Below, in pieces: positions 1 to 7,324 of a stretch of 20,176 nt of DNA. This DNA is from Gemmataceae bacterium (GTDB lineage Bacteria; Planctomycetota; Planctomycetia; Gemmatales; Gemmataceae), in contig JADLBT010000020.1 of assembly GCA_020847555.1 (NCBI GenBank), positions 1-20,176 on the forward strand, in the 5' to 3' direction. Position 1 is the first letter of the stretch. Each line of letters opens with the position of its first letter. A program made the translations under genes and the position numbers. The notes under the pieces are model-generated. The model ran no database searches. It was not told the DNA's origin and saw nothing but the letters and a program-made list of their open reading frames with translations.

Positions 1-520
1 GCGTGCTCTCGCACAGCACGCCCAGGTCGTGCGACAGCTGGAAGACGAACTCGGCGCGGTCCTTCGCCCGCGGACAGGCCAGCGCCTTCCGCAGAGCCAC
101 GATTGCCTCCTGCGGCCGCGCGAGCAGTCGCAACTGGCGGGCGTAGAGGAACCACGTCTCGTGGTCCTCCGGCTCCAGGTCGAGCGCCTTGCGCGTCGCT
201 GTCAGGGCGGCGTCATTCTTCTCCAGCACCAGGTAGAGCGGGATCGTCGCCCGGTAAACGGGGGCCGCGTCGGGGTCGAGTTGCAGCGACTTTTCATAGG
301 CCTGGAGCGCTTCGAGGAATCGGTCCTCGCGCTGGCTGAGCAGGCCGAACACGTAGAGCTTCAGCGCTTCGCGCCGGTCCCTGTCCTCCCGGGTCGCCGG
401 TCGGAGGCCCGCGTAGGGAGCGGGTGGGTCGTCCGGGCCGATTTCCTGGGCACCGAGCGGTCCAGCGGCCGCGGCCAGGAGGAGCAGCGTGGTCGGCCAC
501 ATGCGAGCGAATGCGGGCAT
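1..520 (-). CDS. Secreted tetratricopeptide-repeat protein, 3' end outside the window
   Basis: The visible 173 residues begin with a signal-peptide-like stretch (MPAFARMWPTTLLLLAAAAG, with probable cleavage near the Ala-Gln-Glu that follows about residue 25). Residues 50-150 are helical with TPR spacing: 'EALQAYEKSLQLDPD' near 70-84, 'AALTATRKALDLEPED' near 103-118 and 'EAIVALRKALACP' near 136-148. TPR arrays are protein-protein interaction scaffolds, so an exported adaptor is the likely role; the partner cannot be named. The start at 520 is preceded by AAGGAAA; an in-frame ATG at 502 is an alternative but has no ribosome-binding sequence. A -10-like TACAAT lies about 75 bases upstream. The gene runs off the left edge, so total length and any C-terminal domain are unknown. 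Confidence 0.8.
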   Translation of the reverse strand, partial: MPAFARMWPTTLLLLAAAAGPLGAQEIGPDDPPAPYAGLRPATREDRDRREALKLYVFGLLSQREDRFLEALQAYEKSLQLDPDAAPVYRATIPLYLVLEKNDAALTATRKALDLEPEDHETWFLYARQLRLLARPQEAIVALRKALACPRAKDRAEFVFQLSHDLGVLCEST

Positions 521-595
521 TTTCCTTGTCCCTCAGCTCGACGGGGAGACGTGGGGGCAGCTCGCGCGGGCCGCCCCTGGGCCAATCGGGGCGGG

Positions 596-601
596 ATTGT
601 A
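596..601 (-). promoter_or_regulatory. Possible -10 element for the TPR gene
   Basis: On the minus strand this reads TACAAT (5 of 6 to TATAAT), about 75 bases upstream of the TPR start, in an otherwise GC-rich gap. The -35 region is poor (TTTTCT at 17-base spacing), so this is only a candidate. Confidence 0.3.
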
Positions 602-659
602 CCGTGAAGTGTCGTTCGAGAAAACCACAAGCCTGTGGGGTGGACTGCGCGCTGGCGTT

Positions 660-715
660 ATGACCCGCCGCATCAGCGAACGGTGCGGACCGTTCGCTGG
701 CGCGCGGCGGGTCAT
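660..715. repeat. 56-base intergenic palindrome with two 11-bp perfect stem segments
   Basis: The outer arms ATGACCCGCCG (660-670) and CGGCGGGTCAT (705-715) and the inner arms CAGCGAACGGT (674-684) and ACCGTTCGCTG (689-699) pair perfectly. They are separated by a 3/5-base internal loop and capped by GCGG. It lies between the stop of the endonuclease III-like gene and the start of the TPR gene. There is no T-run on either side, so a simple intrinsic terminator is unlikely; a REP-like dispersed palindrome or a processed RNA hairpin fits better. Confidence 0.6.
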
Positions 716-733
716 TCAAGCAGCTGTAACGAA

Positions 734-764
734 CCAGCCGGCTATCGTGGTTTGGGCCGGCTGG
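734..764 (-). terminator. Hairpin straddling the stop codon of the endonuclease III-like gene
   Basis: A perfect 9-bp inverted repeat (CCAGCCGGC at 734-742, GCCGGCTGG at 756-764) with a 13-base loop surrounds the TAG stop at 742-744. On the minus strand it is followed by TTCGTT, a weak T-rich tail. It may act as a weak terminator or protect the 3' end. Confidence 0.4.
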
Positions 765-1449
765 AAACGTCGGCGGTGACTTTCAGATCCTGGGCACTGG
801 GGCAGACCGAGGAGAGGTGGCAAGTGAGGCAGCTCGGCTCGTCGTCGTGGCAGTATTCCTCCGCCACGGCGCTGACGAGGTCGCAGAACAGCGGACCCTT
901 GGCCTTGGGGATCTGGTGTTCCAGGCTGGAGCGGATCCCTTCCGGGTCGGTCTGATCCTCCTCGATCAGCCCCAGGCGCCGCAGGACGCGAACGGTCGGA
1001 CCGTCGAGCGGGATCGCATGTCCGCCGAGGCTCTGCTGGACCACCGAGGCGACCGCGTAGTCGTTGGCGGCGTGGTAGCGCGACAGCGCCTTGGCGGCCT
1101 GCTTCATCCCCTTCTTTTGCAGCGACTCCAGGTCGAACGAAAAGGTCGTCTCGAACACCTCCTGGAGAAAGTCGATGAGGCGTTGCGCCCGTCCCTCGGC
1201 GTCCGGCAGGCAGTCGAGGGCCTCCGCCAGCTCGCGGGTCGAGCTGACGCGCACCTCGTTCCAGTCGAAGAACCGCTCGCGCAGGTTATGGAACGCACGG
1301 TCGGCGACCTCCCGCGTCACCCCTTCGCGGCAGACGGCGTAGAGGAACTGCTCCAGGACCGGACGTGGCTCGGGTTCGGCGGCGCGCTCCCGGGTCGGGG
1401 GGGTGAGGAGCTGGGTGAGGAGCCGATGCTTGTTGGTGGTGGTAGGCAT
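742..1449 (-). CDS. Endonuclease III-like HhH-GPD DNA glycosylase with [4Fe-4S] cluster
   Basis: The 235-residue protein carries the exact endonuclease III iron-sulfur spacing at its C-terminus: C-x6-C-x2-C-x5-C (Cys 200, 207, 210, 216). The catalytic aspartate of the HhH-GPD family is retained in 'PLDGPTVRV' (Asp 149, matching 'VDTHIFRV' in E. coli Nth). The position 18 residues upstream, which holds the catalytic lysine in Nth, is a tyrosine here, and the 'LPGVGRKTA' hairpin is replaced by an atypical sequence around 125-133. By family knowledge, lack of this lysine points to a monofunctional glycosylase (base excision without lyase activity), or to altered function. I chose ATG 1449 because AAAGGAG lies 13 bases upstream; a GTG at 1464 would add five residues but overlaps the ribosome-binding sequence. 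It follows rbfA on the same strand after about 160 bases. Confidence 0.8.
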   Translation of the reverse strand: MPTTTNKHRLLTQLLTPPTRERAAEPEPRPVLEQFLYAVCREGVTREVADRAFHNLRERFFDWNEVRVSSTRELAEALDCLPDAEGRAQRLIDFLQEVFETTFSFDLESLQKKGMKQAAKALSRYHAANDYAVASVVQQSLGGHAIPLDGPTVRVLRRLGLIEEDQTDPEGIRSSLEHQIPKAKGPLFCDLVSAVAEEYCHDDEPSCLTCHLSSVCPSAQDLKVTADVSSRPKPR

Positions 1450-1540
1450 GGCCGTGTCGATCACTCCTTTGTGGTCAGGAAGCGTCCTTGCTGTCGGCGG
1501 CCCCTGCAGGTCTGGCCGATCCGCCCGCCCGTCTCCAGAC

Positions 1541-1572
1541 GTTGGGCCATTTCGCCCAACCTGCGCGGTTGG
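1541..1572. repeat. Two mutually exclusive small hairpins between rbfA and the glycosylase gene
   Basis: GTTGGGC (1541-1547) pairs with GCCCAAC (1554-1560). The second arm can instead pair, as CCAAC, with GGTTGG at 1567-1572. No T-run follows on the minus strand. It may be a weak terminator or spacer structure for the rbfA transcript; chance pairing in GC-rich DNA is also possible. Confidence 0.3.
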
Positions 1573-1612
1573 TCCGTCAGCGATCCTTGTCCGGGGGAAC
1601 GCGGCCCGCGCG

Positions 1613-2020
1613 TCACCCCTCCGCTTCCTCTTCTGCCTGCTCCGGGTCGGGTGCAGCGTCCGTTGCGGAACCCGCGGCCTGCGCCCGCTCGGCGTTGAGC
1701 AGGCGGCTCACTTCGATGCTTTTCTTCACCCCCTCGTCGAGGACGAACTTGATTTGCGGGGTGAACCGCGTCTTGAGACGGTTGCCGAGCTTCGACTGCA
1801 CGAATCCGGCGGCGTTCCGCAGGCCGTGCAGCGCCAGATCCTGCGCCTTCTCCGACCCCATGATGGAGACGTAGACCTTGGCATGCTGGAGGTCGCCGGA
1901 CACCTCGGCGCGGGTGACGGTGACATTCTTGACGCGCGGATCGCGCATCTCGAACAGGATCGTTTCCGCCGCGACCTCGCGAATCACCTCTGCGACGCGG
2001 GCCAGCCGGTGCTGTTTCAT
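1613..2020 (-). CDS. rbfA: Ribosome-binding factor A
   Basis: RbfA is a single KH-like-domain protein that binds the 30S subunit and assists late 16S rRNA maturation, notably in the cold. The 135-residue product shows the family pattern throughout: N-terminal 'RLARVAEVIREVAAETILFEMRDPRV', the central 'VTVTRAEVSGDLQHAKVYVSI', and the C-terminal 'RFTPQIKFVLDEGVKKS' segment. A tail of about 25 acidic and Ala-rich residues follows the conserved domain. Its position after infB and ylxP is the conserved order of nusA operons and supports the call. The start has a GGAG-type sequence upstream. The usual next gene, truB, is absent here. Confidence 0.95.
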   Translation of the reverse strand: MKQHRLARVAEVIREVAAETILFEMRDPRVKNVTVTRAEVSGDLQHAKVYVSIMGSEKAQDLALHGLRNAAGFVQSKLGNRLKTRFTPQIKFVLDEGVKKSIEVSRLLNAERAQAAGSATDAAPDPEQAEEEAEG

Positions 2021-2056
2021 GGCTCTCCACTCCGGAGGGCGCCGGGCAGGGCGGCG

Positions 2057-2338
2057 CTAAAACGTTTCGATCTCGTGGTCGAGCAACTCCGCCGCGGGAT
2101 GGGAGCGCAGCGCCTCCACGATGTGCCCGAGGGCGGTTTTGAGAGGGTGCGTCTCGTTGCTGACCATCGCGAAGCCCAGGACGACGAGTCGGAGATTGTC
2201 CTGCGCCTCGACCTCCGCGACCGACACGTTAAAGGCGTTCCGCAGACTGTCCTTGATACTTTGGACCACCTGCCGCTTGTCCTTCAGGGTCCGGGCCTCG
2301 CGGACCAGCAGCCGGACCTGGAGCGTACCAATTTGCAT
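2057..2338 (-). CDS. ylxP: YlxP/DUF503 family protein
   Basis: A 93-residue protein starting 'MQIGTLQVRLLVREARTLKD', with the DUF503 pattern 'SLKDKRxVVxSIKxxLRNxFNVSVAEV' and 'HPLKTALGHIVEALRSHP'. DUF503 members are small ferredoxin-like-fold proteins encoded between infB and rbfA in many bacteria, and a link with 30S maturation has been proposed; the molecular role is not settled. The open frame extends upstream to 2470 through a palindromic repeat and into infB, but the conserved domain begins exactly at ATG 2338, so the extension is not coding. No good Shine-Dalgarno precedes this ATG, so translation may depend on coupling or on a structured leader. It is 36 bases upstream of rbfA. Confidence 0.88.
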   Translation of the reverse strand: MQIGTLQVRLLVREARTLKDKRQVVQSIKDSLRNAFNVSVAEVEAQDNLRLVVLGFAMVSNETHPLKTALGHIVEALRSHPAAELLDHEIETF

Positions 2339-2362
2339 GCGGGTCAGGGGTCCGCCGTCCAG

Positions 2363-2393
2363 CCAGCCCGGAGCGCCGGGCGCTCCGGACTGG
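2363..2393. repeat. Palindromic repeat, family A copy 1 (GCTCCGG-type)
   Basis: Arms CCAGCCCGGAGCGCC (2363-2377) and GGCGCTCCGGACTGG (2379-2393) pair with one mismatch around a 1-base centre. The core also occurs, longer and perfect, at 15097-15137. This copy fills the gap between the infB stop and the ylxP start. It may end or attenuate transcription between the two genes, although no T-run follows. Confidence 0.7.
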
Positions 2394-2405
2394 TGCGATG
2401 GGTGC

Positions 2406-5400
2406 TTACAGCGTGCGCTTGACCTCCTCGACCCGATAGGCCTCGATGAGGTCGCCGACCTTGATGTCATCGTACCCGGCGATCTTCATACCGCACTCGA
2501 AGCCCTCGCGCACCTCGCGCACGTCCTCCTTGAAGCGCTTGAGCGAGTCGAGACTGGCGGTGCGGTCGGCCGGCGGGTAGACCACCACACCCGACCGAAT
2601 CAGGCGGATCTTGGCGGACCGCTCGATCACGCCGTTGGTGACGAAGCAGCCCGCCACCGTCCCCACGCGGCTGATCTTGAACGTCTCGCGCACCACGGCA
2701 CGCCCGAGGTACACAACCTCCTCGCGCGGCTTGAGCTTCCCTTCCAGGGCCGCCCGGATGTCGTTCGTCAGGTTGTAGATGATGTCGTACTGCAGAATCT
2801 TGACGCCGCGCTCCTCGGCCAGCGCCCGCGCCCGGTCGTCGGGGACGGCGTTGAAGCCGACGATGAGGGTGTCGTTCGGCGAGGTGAGGGCCAGCCAGAC
2901 ATCGTTCTCGGTGATGGCGCCGATCCCGGCCTCCAGGATGCGGACGCGCACCTCCTCGTGCTGCAGTTTCTCCAGCTCCTTGCGGATCGCCTCGACCGAC
3001 CCGCGGAAGTCGGCCTTGAGGATCACCTTCAGCTCGGCGATCTTGTGCTCGGTCAGCTGATCGAGGGTCAGCGGTGAGCGCCGGACCAGACCGGCCTCGA
3101 CCTTGCGCGCCTTGCGCTTCAGGGCGATCGTCCGCGCGTCGGCCAGATCCTCCAGCGCGAGGAACTGGTCGTCGGCGTCCGGCACCTCGTCCAGGCCGGT
3201 GATCCGCACCGGCACGCTCGGCCCGGCCTCCTGGATCGGCTGGCCCATGTCGTTGTACATCTGGCGGACGCGCCCGAATGCCGCCCCGCAGACCACCACA
3301 TCGCCGCGGTGCAGCGTGCCATTCTGGATCAGCAGCGTTGCCTGGACGCCCTCGCCCTCGGTGAGCTTCGCCTCCAGGCACGTCCCGCGCGCCGGCCGCT
3401 TCGGGTTGGCCCGCAGTTCCTTGAGTTCGGCGACCAGGCTGATCGCTTCCAGCAGCTCATCGACGCCCTTGCCGGTGGCGGCGCTCGTCTCGACGAACGG
3501 GGTGTCGCCGCCCATGTTGTCGGGCAGGACGTTCAGCCCGTACAGCTGCTGGCGAGTGCGGGCGATGTTGGCGCTGGGCATATCGACCTTGTTGATCGCG
3601 ACGACCAGCGAGACGCCCGCCGCCTTGGCGTGGCTGATGGCCTCCTCGGTCTGGGGCATGACGCCGTCGTCGGCCGCCACCACGATGACGGCAATGTCGG
3701 TGACGTTGGCCCCGCGTGCCCGCATCTTGGTGAACGCCTCGTGGCCGGGCGTGTCGAGGAAGGTGACGGGCTTGCCGTCCTTCTCGACCCGCCACGCCCG
3801 GATCACCTGGGTGATGCCGCCGGCCTCGGTCGAGACCACGTCCGACTTGACCCCGTACTGCTGCCGCAGTCGGTCGAGCAGCGACGTCTTGCCGTGATCG
3901 ACATGGCCCATGATCGTGACGATCGGAGCCCGTGGAACGAGATCCTCGGGGTTGTCCGGCTTCTGCTGCTCGGCGAGAACCTGCTCCTCGATGTCGGCGG
4001 GGCGCTTGACCTCCAGTTCGACCCCGTACTCCAGAGCCACCAGTTCGGCGGTGGCGGCGTCCAGGGTGGTGTTGATGGTCGGCTTGCCGATACCCTGGTT
4101 CATCAGCCGGAACAGCAGGTCGCCGGACTTGATGCCGAGGGCTTCGCACAGGGCGCGGACGGTGATCGGAACGTCCACGCTCACCCTCTGCTGCCGCTGC
4201 TTGATGGCCTGCTTTTTCTGCTTCAGCTTGGGCCGACGGCCGCCGCGTTGCCGCTCGTCGTCCTCGATGATGACCCGGCCACCTGCGCCGACCACGGCGG
4301 CCTTCTTCTTGCGCTCCTCGGTGCGGGCGCCACGCGCCTTCTGGCGGGCGTCGCGGCCGGGAACCTCGCGCGGCTTCTTCGACTTGCCGTCCTTGCCCTT
4401 GCCGTCGGCGTCGTCGTCGGTGGTCGCGGGAGGGGCCACTTCTTCCGTCTTGGGCCGGACGAGATCGGCCGCCGTGAGGGGGCCGGTCTTCTTCTCCAGC
4501 ATGGACGGATCGAAGCTGACCAGTTTCTTCGGGCCGGTCGGTTCGGCGGGCTTCTTGGGCGGCGGGGCCGCCCCCGGCTTGCCGTGAGCGCCGGATCCGC
4601 GGCCACCGCCTGGGGTGGGGGTACGCCTGGCAAAGGTCGGTCCGCCGGGGCGGCGCGAGCCCGCCGGAGGCGCTCCTCTCCCGGAACCGCCATCCGCGGG
4701 TCGGGGGGCGTCCAGGTCGCGGAGGGGCCGACCGCCAACCGTTCCGGTCGGCAGGCGCGACGGGCCGACGGGGGGTGTCGGCGCGGGTGGAGCGACCACG
4801 GGCGTTTCGCGCGGGGGAACCTGTGCCGACTCCCTGGCCGGGGGCTGACTGGCCGCTGCCGCGGGCGGCAGTGGGGCGGCCTCGCGCGGTTTGGCCGTGG
4901 GGGCTGCGGGAGGCGGTGCGGCAGGCTGGACCGGCGCGGCTGGCGGCTCAACAGCAACCGGCGGCGTGGGCGCGGCAGGCGCAACCGGCGGGGTCGCCAC
5001 GACGGTCGGGGCGATCGGAGCCGGTGGGGTAGCCGGGGTCGGTGGCACGATCGGAGCGGGAGTCGCCTCGGCAGCCACCGACGGCGGCATCGCGGCGGGC
5101 GGGGGCACCTGTATTGGCGTGGGGGCCGAAACCTCCGGAAGGACTGCGGCTGGTGGGGCTGCCGGTTCCTCGACGACGGGCGGCGTCTGGGAGCGGGACG
5201 CGGGCGGGGTGCGGCTGCGGCCGGAGTCGAGGTTCCGGATTTCCTTCGTTTTGGGCGGCAGCACCTGTCCGCCGGGCTTGGCCGCGGCGGATGCCCCAGA
5301 GCCACGCTTGACGAGCGACTCGATCTGCTCGCGCACCTCGGGCTCGACGGTACTCAACTGATTCTTCACGTCGATACCGTTGGCCCGGCACATGGCCAGC

Positions 5401-5477
5401 AGATCCTTACTTTCCATGTCCAGCTCGCGCGCCAGCGCGAAGACACGGATTTTCTCTTTCGTCTGCTCTTTCTGCAA
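2406..5477 (-). CDS. infB: Translation initiation factor IF-2
   Basis: IF-2 is the GTPase that delivers fMet-tRNA to the 30S subunit and promotes subunit joining. Of 1023 residues, 1-60 form the IF2_N domain ('KIRVFALARELDMESKDLLAMC'). Residues about 90-310 are Pro/Ala-rich, then Gly/Arg-rich, and probably disordered. Residues 365-430 are basic, and a second IF2_N-type domain spans about 431-490. The G domain has G1 GHVDHGKT (524-531), GITQ (554-557), DTPGHEAF (575-582) and NKVD (629-632). Domains II, C1 and C2 reach a normal end at 'GFECGMKIAGYDDIKVGDLI'. The start codon is TTG at 5477-5475, supported by AGAGGAG six bases upstream. At over 1000 residues it is long for the family because of the Pro/Ala linker. 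Confidence 0.97.
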   Translation of the reverse strand: MQKEQTKEKIRVFALARELDMESKDLLAMCRANGIDVKNQLSTVEPEVREQIESLVKRGSGASAAAKPGGQVLPPKTKEIRNLDSGRSRTPPASRSQTPPVVEEPAAPPAAVLPEVSAPTPIQVPPPAAMPPSVAAEATPAPIVPPTPATPPAPIAPTVVATPPVAPAAPTPPVAVEPPAAPVQPAAPPPAAPTAKPREAAPLPPAAAASQPPARESAQVPPRETPVVAPPAPTPPVGPSRLPTGTVGGRPLRDLDAPRPADGGSGRGAPPAGSRRPGGPTFARRTPTPGGGRGSGAHGKPGAAPPPKKPAEPTGPKKLVSFDPSMLEKKTGPLTAADLVRPKTEEVAPPATTDDDADGKGKDGKSKKPREVPGRDARQKARGARTEERKKKAAVVGAGGRVIIEDDERQRGGRRPKLKQKKQAIKQRQQRVSVDVPITVRALCEALGIKSGDLLFRLMNQGIGKPTINTTLDAATAELVALEYGVELEVKRPADIEEQVLAEQQKPDNPEDLVPRAPIVTIMGHVDHGKTSLLDRLRQQYGVKSDVVSTEAGGITQVIRAWRVEKDGKPVTFLDTPGHEAFTKMRARGANVTDIAVIVVAADDGVMPQTEEAISHAKAAGVSLVVAINKVDMPSANIARTRQQLYGLNVLPDNMGGDTPFVETSAATGKGVDELLEAISLVAELKELRANPKRPARGTCLEAKLTEGEGVQATLLIQNGTLHRGDVVVCGAAFGRVRQMYNDMGQPIQEAGPSVPVRITGLDEVPDADDQFLALEDLADARTIALKRKARKVEAGLVRRSPLTLDQLTEHKIAELKVILKADFRGSVEAIRKELEKLQHEEVRVRILEAGIGAITENDVWLALTSPNDTLIVGFNAVPDDRARALAEERGVKILQYDIIYNLTNDIRAALEGKLKPREEVVYLGRAVVRETFKISRVGTVAGCFVTNGVIERSAKIRLIRSGVVVYPPADRTASLDSLKRFKEDVREVREGFECGMKIAGYDDIKVGDLIEAYRVEEVKRTL

Positions 5478-5483
5478 GCGGAA

Positions 5484-5490
5484 CTCCTCT
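5484..5490 (-). promoter_or_regulatory. Ribosome-binding site that fixes the infB TTG start
   Basis: AGAGGAG on the minus strand with a six-base spacer (TTCCGC) to TTG. There is no in-frame ATG between this site and the IF2_N domain other than internal residue 21, which would remove conserved sequence. This decides the start. Confidence 0.7.
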
Positions 5491-5552
5491 GGGAGACGGC
5501 AGGAGGCAAGCCCCCTCTACGCAACGGCGCCGCACAGCACCCCTGACTACTT

Positions 5553-5580
5553 ATTCTAACCACCCTAGATTTCTTGGAAA
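5553..5580 (-). promoter_or_regulatory. Candidate sigma-70-type promoter upstream of infB
   Basis: Minus strand: -35 TTTCCA (5575-5580), a 16-base spacer and -10 TAGAAT (5553-5558), in the only AT-rich part of the 193-base nusA-infB gap. It would give a leader of about 70 bases. It suggests infB-ylxP-rbfA can be transcribed separately from nusA. It rests on consensus matching only. Confidence 0.4.
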
Positions 5581-5670
5581 GAGGAGAACGCGGCTTCCTC
5601 CCGAATGCCCCACGGGGTCTGCCTGCTCCCCTTCGGCGCCGGACCCTGCAAAGGTGCCCGGCGGTTCGCC

Positions 5671-7161
5671 TCACGGCTTTTCCTCCTGGTGCGTCGGTTC
5701 CTCCTCAGACACCGTGACGGTGGGGGCAGGTTCACCGAAGATCTGTGCCGCGGTCAGCGGTTGTTCTTCCTGGGGGGCGCCGGCGTCCGGGCCGAAGATA
5801 CTTTCGACGGTCGGCCTGGCCTCCTCGACGGGCGCCTCGGCACGCCCGAAGAGTTGCTCGGGCCGCGGCACGGCGCCCGCCCCAACCGGGTGGGCGGCCT
5901 CGCCTGTGGGGGCCGTCGTGCCGCCCTCGCCCGCCTCCGCGCCTGGCGCCGGTCCGGCTTCCGCCAACGCCCGCGCTTCCTGCTCCGCGGCCGCCTTCGC
6001 CTCGCGCTGCTCCTCCTCGACGCGCTCGGCCGCTTCCTCGGCGAACGCAATGATGTCCTCCGCCTGGTCCTCCGTGAGACCCGAAAGCTCCGCCAGTTCC
6101 GCAGGCTCCACGAACGTCAGGTCGTCGTAGGACAGGAACCCTTCCTCGATGAAGCGCTCGACGATCTCGTCCGTCACCTCCGGCAGCTCGCCGAACCACC
6201 CGACCGCCTTCTCGATCCCCTCGTTCAACTCCTCGTGCGTCATGATCTCGATGTCCCAGCCGGACAGCTTGCTGGCCAGCCGAACGTTCTGGCCGCGCCG
6301 CCCGATGGCGAGCGACAGCTGGTCCTCCTTGACGAGGACGATCGCCCGGCCGAGCCGCTGGTAGAGGAAGACCTCCTCGATGGCGGCCGGTTGCAGGGCG
6401 TTCGGGATGAGAACCTGCATCGAGTCGTTCCAGCGAACGATGTCGATACGCTCGCCGCTGAGTTCGTCCACCACGTTTTTGATGCGGGAGCCGCGGACGC
6501 CGACGCAGGCGCCGACGCAATCGACCTTCAGGTCGATGCTGGAGACGGCGACCTTGGCGCGGTAGCCGGCCTCGCGGGCGACGGCACGGATGGCAATGGT
6601 GCCGTCGGAGATCTCGGGGATCTCGTTCTCGAATAGCCGGCGGATGAAGTCCGGGTGAGTCCGCGACAGGATCACCTTGACGCGGTGGCCGACCTTTTTG
6701 ACCTCCAGCACCACCGCCTTGATGCGTTCGCCGACGTGGTGCGTCTCGCCGGGGATCTGCTCGCCGCGGGGGAGGATGGCCTCGGTCCGGTTCAGGCTGA
6801 CGATGCAGGCACCGCCCTCGTGCCGCTGCACGGTGCCGGTGACCAGCTCGCCCTTCTGGGCCTGGAACGTGGTGAAGACGTAGTCGGATTCCGCCTCGCG
6901 GATCTTCTGGATCATGAACTGTTTGGCGGCCTGAGCGGCGATCCGGCCGAGGAAGGCCGGCTCGATTTCCTCGCCGGCGCGAACGGCGTGCATCTCGCCG
7001 GTGTCGCGGTCGATCGTGACCGCGATTCCCTCCTCTTCTCCGTAGTGCTTCTCCATCGCCAGCTTCACGGCGCCTTCGATGCCCTCGATGATGATGTCGC
7101 GCGAGATGTTCTTCTCGTGCTGCATCTGATCCAGGACGCGAAGCAACTCGGAGCCTTTCAT
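5671..7161 (-). CDS. nusA: Transcription termination/antitermination factor NusA
   Basis: NusA binds RNA polymerase and nascent RNA, affecting pausing, termination and antitermination. The 496-residue product has the N-terminal polymerase-binding domain (about 1-100, 'MKGSELLRVLDQMQHEKNIS') and an S1 domain (about 103-168). KH1 has GVRG at 221-224 and KH2 has GRRG at 287-290 within 'LAIGRRGQNVRLAS'. A helix-hairpin-helix-like segment lies near 335-375. The last 120 residues are acidic and low-complexity, and contain three copies of a hydrophobic-Phe-Gly motif (LFG 437-439, IFG 455-457, IFG 474-476). I chose ATG 7161 because GAGGGA lies about eight bases upstream and the family N-terminus begins there. 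rimP is not adjacent; a terminator isolates nusA from the gene upstream. Confidence 0.96.
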   Translation of the reverse strand: MKGSELLRVLDQMQHEKNISRDIIIEGIEGAVKLAMEKHYGEEEGIAVTIDRDTGEMHAVRAGEEIEPAFLGRIAAQAAKQFMIQKIREAESDYVFTTFQAQKGELVTGTVQRHEGGACIVSLNRTEAILPRGEQIPGETHHVGERIKAVVLEVKKVGHRVKVILSRTHPDFIRRLFENEIPEISDGTIAIRAVAREAGYRAKVAVSSIDLKVDCVGACVGVRGSRIKNVVDELSGERIDIVRWNDSMQVLIPNALQPAAIEEVFLYQRLGRAIVLVKEDQLSLAIGRRGQNVRLASKLSGWDIEIMTHEELNEGIEKAVGWFGELPEVTDEIVERFIEEGFLSYDDLTFVEPAELAELSGLTEDQAEDIIAFAEEAAERVEEEQREAKAAAEQEARALAEAGPAPGAEAGEGGTTAPTGEAAHPVGAGAVPRPEQLFGRAEAPVEEARPTVESIFGPDAGAPQEEQPLTAAQIFGEPAPTVTVSEEEPTHQEEKP

Positions 7162-7248
7162 CGTCGGTCCCTCTGGCGAGCAGTCGGCGGTCAGCGGCGG
7201 CTCTGATGGCGGTTGGATCGCCGAGCGTTGACCGGAAGTCAGGGTAAC

Positions 7249-7300
7249 AAAAAAAGTGGGAGTTGTCCCACTTTGATGCCTCCGGGTTTCCCCGGAGGGC
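7249..7300 (-). terminator. Intrinsic terminator after the ABC ATPase gene, with a preceding GC hairpin
   Basis: On the minus strand the stem AAAGTGGGA/TCCCACTTT (7253-7261 with 7266-7274, four-base loop) ends in a run of seven T (complement of 7249-7255), the classical Rho-independent layout. Immediately before it lies a GC-rich hairpin, CCTCCGGG/CCCGGAGG (7279-7286 with 7291-7298). It lies 25-75 bases past the ABC gene stop and 88 bases before nusA, so it insulates nusA. Confidence 0.88.
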
Positions 7301-7324
7301 CCCGCTCCAGCAGCCGCGCCGGGG

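Noticed and set aside
3309..5546. A 745-codon open frame on the plus strand opposite infB
   Set aside because: It is the antisense of a confirmed IF-2 gene. Its product has no domain and is Gly/Arg-rich where IF-2 is Pro/Ala-rich, as expected for GC-rich antisense frames.
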